37,523 bases of DNA from Paenibacillus sp. LHD-38 (GTDB lineage: Bacteria > Bacillota > Bacilli > Paenibacillales > Paenibacillaceae). The notes beneath the pieces are model-generated. The model saw only the letters and a list, made by a program, of their open reading frames with translations, had not been told where the DNA came from and did not search any database. A program made the translations under genes and the position numbers. The DNA lies in NCBI RefSeq assembly GCF_031157315.1, contig NZ_JAVIFU010000057.1, positions 1-37,523 of the forward strand, written 5' to 3'. Of the stretch, positions 34,432 through 37,523 are shown in pieces; the first letter of the stretch is position 1; every line of letters begins with the position of its first letter.

Positions 34432-34461
34432 TTGATAGCGGCCGGCTTTTGCTGATACATT
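34432..34461 (+). promoter_or_regulatory. Candidate promoter of the glucan enzyme gene
   Basis: TTGATA (34432-34437), 18-base spacer, TACATT (34456-34461), 51 bases before the ATG. The -35 is a good match and the -10 moderate. Confidence 0.35.
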
Positions 34462-34475
34462 TTTAGTAGACCCGG

Positions 34476-34489
34476 GTCAAACGTTTGCA
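34476..34489 (+). promoter_or_regulatory. Cre-like / LacI-type operator
   Basis: GTCAAACGTTTGCA contains the palindrome CAAACGTTTG and fits the catabolite-responsive element TGNAANCGNWNNCA except at the first two bases. It lies just downstream of the candidate promoter, where CcpA or another LacI-family repressor could block transcription of a carbohydrate-use gene. Confidence 0.45.
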
Positions 34490-34512
34490 CAAACAAAGTT
34501 AGGGGATGAATT

Positions 34513-36846
34513 ATGAAGATCTCAAAGAAATTTACGACGATTGCTTTATGCTGCAGTCTGTTTTCAGGCTCGGTCCTGGCAGGAGCGATTCCGGCAGCGG
34601 CACAGTCGAAAGATCAGATTGCAAAAGGATTTGTTTCAAACGCTGAATTGGATAAGCGTGTAATCTATCAAACGTTTAGTTTGTACCAGCCTTATGATAA
34701 AAATATGTATCGTACTCTTGAAAAAAACAGTAAACAACTGAAAGATTGGGGCATCACAGACGTTTGGATGCCGCCGGCTTACCGGGCTTTTTCCCAATCT
34801 TACTATGGCGAAGGCTATGCGATCGCAGACCGCTATGATTTAGGCGAGTTTCCCGAAGGCTTAAACGGCGAGCGGGCAACCAAATACGGGACGAGCGATG
34901 AGCTGAAAAAAGTCATCAAAAAATTGCACGCAAGCGGCCTTAAAGTTCAGGAAGATCTCGTTCCAAATCAGATGATGGGGCTTCCGACACCGGAAGTCGT
35001 AAGCATCACTTCGGTCGATAATTTCGGTAACGAAAACGATCCGAATGTGAAAGACAGACTGGTTCAGGTTTACAGCCGAGGCGGCGGTCCGGGCCAGGCT
35101 AAATACGGAGTGATCAAGGAATGGAATCATACGTATTACAACGGAGCAACCCCGCAGCAGCTTGGATTGTACCGTGTAATGGTCGATGAAAACTTGAAGC
35201 CGTACCGTTATTTCGGACCGGATGACGCAAACAATCATCTCCCGGATTGGCTGGCAAACTCCGATGCCCAAAAATATGGAAAAATTAAAGCTACAGACAC
35301 TTATTTAACGGTAGATGCCTATTTTGCTGTCGAAGGGGCGGCTACGGAGACTGAACAAGTGTGGAAACCTGTGCTGCTCTTCTATATCGATCCGCAACAA
35401 GGAGCGACCAACCAAAACTATCTTGATTTTATGCGGGCAAACGGTTTTGACGGCAGCAGCGATGACGAAGTCAGAAAGAAAATCATCGAAGCGGATGCCG
35501 CGACTGTATCCAAATTGACCGACCAATATATCTTCTCCCAACCAGGTTACACTGCGGCAACCGATCCGCACGGAAACCTTCGGTTTAACAACGGCAATAA
35601 CCACCATCTGAATAAAAATGTGCTTCAGTACGAATTTTTGATCGGAAATGATATCGATAATTCGCATCCTGTCGTACAGGAAGAACAACTAAACTGGGCC
35701 AAATTCTTGATGGATGAATATGGCTTTGACGGATTCCGTATCGATGCGGCGTCTCACTTGAACACCGATATACTCACCAAATTCCAGGATTTGATGAGCT
35801 CGCGATACGGCAAAGATTTGAATAGTCATTTAAGCTTTATTGAATCCTACACTGACAATCAGGTGGATTTCGAGAACAACAATAACAATGGGCAGCTCGT
35901 ATACGATCACCGTATGTTTGGCGCGATGCGAGATGTTTTGGGAAGTGCCTCGAGCTGGCGTCCGCTCAAAGACATCGTGAGCTCATCCTATGTCGACCGT
36001 ACCAATCCGGACAGCTTTAAAACGCCGAACTGGTCGTTTGTCAATAACCACGACCAGGAGCACAATGCGATTAAGCCGATTCCTCTTACTGCAGAGGAAG
36101 CAAACGGAGTGAAGCCGAAGACGCTTGCCTATGAAAAGATTCAGTTTGAGAAATTTGCCAAAGACAGAGCGACTGCGGATAAGCAATTTGCTCCTCATAA
36201 TGTGCCAAGCCAGTATGCATATATTTTGACGAATAAAGATACTGTACCTACTGTCTTCTACGGCGATCTGTATGAAGGAAACAAAGCCTATATGTCGGAG
36301 AAGACGCCTTATTACGAAACGATTGTCAAGCTTCTGGAAGCACGTAAGAAATACGTTTCCGGCGATCAGAAGATTACGTACTACGAGAGCAATACATCGA
36401 CTGAAGCAGGAAAAGATCTAATTGCCAGCGTTCGTTTCGGAACAAGCCGGGATACAAGCGCGGCGACTGTTATCTCCAACAACGCGAACGCTAACAGAAT
36501 CATCAATGTCGATATGGGCAAGCAGCATGCGAATCAAACCTTCGTAGATGCGACCGGTTTCAACAAAGATGCGTTGAAAACCGATGAGAACGGTATTTTG
36601 ACCGTACCTGTTCTTGGGAAAACCGATCCATTAGTACGCGGTTATCTTGGAGTATGGGTGCCAAGCAAGGACAATAACGGAAAAAAACATGACAAAGGCA
36701 TCAAGGGTATCGATGCATCCCTCGTTCCGTCTGCAGCGGGTGACAACACTGACACTGAAACCGGCGATAAAGGCAGAAACGGACACGAATGGCAAAAAAC
36801 TGATGTGAGACATATTGAGAAATGGCTGAAACGGAAACATGAGTAA
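34513..36846 (+). CDS. Secreted GH13/GH70-type alpha-glucan enzyme (amylase or glucanotransferase)
   Basis: 777 residues with a signal peptide (1-31, ending IPAAAQ). Conserved (beta/alpha)8 regions occur in ordinary, non-permuted order: I EDLVPNQ (147-153), II GFRIDAASH with nucleophile Asp411, III SFIESYTDN with acid/base Glu444, IV FVNNHDQEHNAI with Asp514. Region II (DAxxH) is GH13-like, but Gln153 in region I and the forms of III and IV resemble GH70. This mixture, with the large insert of about 260 residues between I and II, recalls GtfC/GtfD-type 4,6-alpha-glucanotransferases. An alpha-amylase is the alternative. A beta-rich domain follows (about 620-715), then a charged low-complexity tail (717-777). 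AGGGG lies 7 bases before the ATG. Acts outside the cell on starch-like glucans. Confidence 0.88.
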   Translation: MKISKKFTTIALCCSLFSGSVLAGAIPAAAQSKDQIAKGFVSNAELDKRVIYQTFSLYQPYDKNMYRTLEKNSKQLKDWGITDVWMPPAYRAFSQSYYGEGYAIADRYDLGEFPEGLNGERATKYGTSDELKKVIKKLHASGLKVQEDLVPNQMMGLPTPEVVSITSVDNFGNENDPNVKDRLVQVYSRGGGPGQAKYGVIKEWNHTYYNGATPQQLGLYRVMVDENLKPYRYFGPDDANNHLPDWLANSDAQKYGKIKATDTYLTVDAYFAVEGAATETEQVWKPVLLFYIDPQQGATNQNYLDFMRANGFDGSSDDEVRKKIIEADAATVSKLTDQYIFSQPGYTAATDPHGNLRFNNGNNHHLNKNVLQYEFLIGNDIDNSHPVVQEEQLNWAKFLMDEYGFDGFRIDAASHLNTDILTKFQDLMSSRYGKDLNSHLSFIESYTDNQVDFENNNNNGQLVYDHRMFGAMRDVLGSASSWRPLKDIVSSSYVDRTNPDSFKTPNWSFVNNHDQEHNAIKPIPLTAEEANGVKPKTLAYEKIQFEKFAKDRATADKQFAPHNVPSQYAYILTNKDTVPTVFYGDLYEGNKAYMSEKTPYYETIVKLLEARKKYVSGDQKITYYESNTSTEAGKDLIASVRFGTSRDTSAATVISNNANANRIINVDMGKQHANQTFVDATGFNKDALKTDENGILTVPVLGKTDPLVRGYLGVWVPSKDNNGKKHDKGIKGIDASLVPSAAGDNTDTETGDKGRNGHEWQKTDVRHIEKWLKRKHE

Positions 36847-36950
36847 GTTGTTTTTCCTGCCTGCATAGCAGAAGGGTATCCTGCCATAACAAAGTAAATG
36901 TTCTTCGTATATTGGTCGACAGCAGCAACAATATGGCCAGTCAAAAAAAT

Positions 36951-36985
36951 AGCGGAGGTCTGGTTGTCGATCACAGGCCTCCGCT
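36951..36985 (-). terminator. Hairpin with U tract on the minus strand
   Basis: AGCGGAGGTCTG pairs with CAGGCCTCCGCT (one G-T pair, 11-base loop). A run of seven A lies directly before it, so on the minus strand it looks like a strong terminator; on the plus strand it lacks a U tract but lies 104 bases past the glucan enzyme stop. No minus-strand gene is recognised to its right. Confidence 0.55.
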
Positions 36986-37053
36986 GCTTCATGCTATTTA
37001 AACGGCATATCAATGGCCGGTTCAAAACTTTCGTCTGCAAACACTTAACTCAG

Positions 37054-37085
37054 CCCACATCTTGATAACAAGGTGTGGGTTATTT
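37054..37085 (+). terminator. Possible terminator of the glucan enzyme gene
   Basis: CCCACATCTTG, loop ATAA, CAAGGTGTGGG (one wobble pair) followed by TTATTT. It lies about 210 bases after the stop. The rest of 36847-37425 shows no gene; 37220-37425 is probably the left end of the IS110 element. Confidence 0.5.
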
Positions 37086-37425
37086 CGCATATTCGATTAA
37101 GGTAAGGTCTTGTCCCTCCTGAACTATTCCATTCATCAGAATCAACTATGAAAAGGCCGGTTTCATTGTCCATACTTCTATCGATTTGACGGTCACGCTG
37201 AATGAAGAAGAAGTCAAGAGGTCAAGTTTGGAAAATAAAATATACTGTTACACATTATATGACGTGTTTTACCGATCATAAAAAAATAAGTTTACTGCCG
37301 CTATTTTATTCAACTAGCTATGATGAACGTAAAACAGCCCCGTATTTACTTCGAATCGTAGGTTAAAAATGGATAGTGTAAACCACACCATTTTCAGAAC
37401 TACAAAGCAAAAGGAGCTGTCTACT

Positions 37426-37523
37426 ATGCATTCTGCCACAAAATACGTCGGTTTAGATGTGTCGAAAGAAAAAATTTCGGTTGCCATTGCAGATGATGGG
37501 CGGGAGTTGCCTCGTTACTTTGG
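37426..37523 (+). CDS. IS110-family transposase, N-terminal fragment cut by window edge
   Basis: The first 32 codons read MHSATKYVGLDVSKEKISVA and continue to the window end. Y-V-G-L-D-V-S-K is the start of the IS110 DEDD (RuvC-like) catalytic domain, with its first Asp in GLDVSK. AAGGAG lies 9 bases before the ATG. The family moves by a recombinase guided by a noncoding RNA from the element's end; intactness cannot be judged here. Confidence 0.85.
   Translation, partial: MHSATKYVGLDVSKEKISVAIADDGRELPRYF

Noticed and set aside
34314..34496. 60-codon minus-strand frame between the sensor kinase and glucan enzyme
   Set aside because: No ribosome binding site or family resemblance, and it overlaps the candidate promoter and operator of the glucan enzyme gene.
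37120..37279. Plus-strand frame containing KAGFIVHTSIDLTVTL and NEEEVKR
   Set aside because: Looks protein-like for about 45 codons but has no start site or ribosome binding site and no recognised family; at most a gene remnant.

Overview
The window looks like a chromosome segment of a low-to-mid GC, spore-forming Firmicute, most likely Paenibacillus or a close relative. The reasons are strong GGAGG-type ribosome binding sites with many TTG and GTG starts, a YesM/YesN-type sensor kinase and AraC response regulator next to a sugar-binding lipoprotein, a CgeB-like glycosyltransferase, SpoVK-like AAA+ modules, and small DUF3221-like lipoproteins. The organism was not confirmed by any search.

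Layout. (1) 1-1500: three small lipoprotein genes (one cut by the window edge) with a dispersed intergenic hairpin repeat. (2) 1660-2030: noncoding, with IS-end-like repeats and the left copy of a ~210 bp direct repeat. (3) 2088-27681: a large glycosylation island. Its first minus-strand operon (8117 to 2088) encodes a ThDP enzyme, ManC, and the CDP-3,6-dideoxyhexose enzymes RfbH, RfbF and RfbG. A plus-strand gene (8299-9027) encodes a Lys/Cys-rich protein with a DUF6385-like C-terminal domain. A second minus-strand operon (22370 to 9054) encodes four GT2-TPR proteins, one GT2, a fusion of a beta-helix with two AAA+ modules, and a CgeB-like glycosyltransferase. A plus-strand gene (22567-23301) encodes a 12-residue-repeat Ser/Thr protein with the same C-terminal domain type. 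A third minus-strand operon (27681 to 23436) encodes Gmd, an Fcl/ColC-like reductase, a ColD-like dehydratase and a GT10 fucosyltransferase-type enzyme. (4) 27885-29176: broken IS30 and IS3 transposases and the right copy of the direct repeat. (5) 29356-34032: solute-binding protein, response regulator and sensor kinase. (6) 34513-36846: a secreted GH13/GH70-type alpha-glucan enzyme. (7) 37426 to the end: the start of an IS110-family transposase.

How it fits together (inference). The island appears to make two families of deoxysugar donors, one CDP-linked and possibly branched, one GDP-linked (colitose and/or fucose). Several glycosyltransferases would then decorate one or two structural proteins that share a C-terminal domain. 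The CgeB-like enzyme and the SpoVK-like module suggest the target is the spore surface, loosely like the exosporium glycoproteins of the Bacillus cereus group but built from unrelated-looking parts. The direct repeats and transposase debris at both ends suggest it was acquired or can be lost as a unit.
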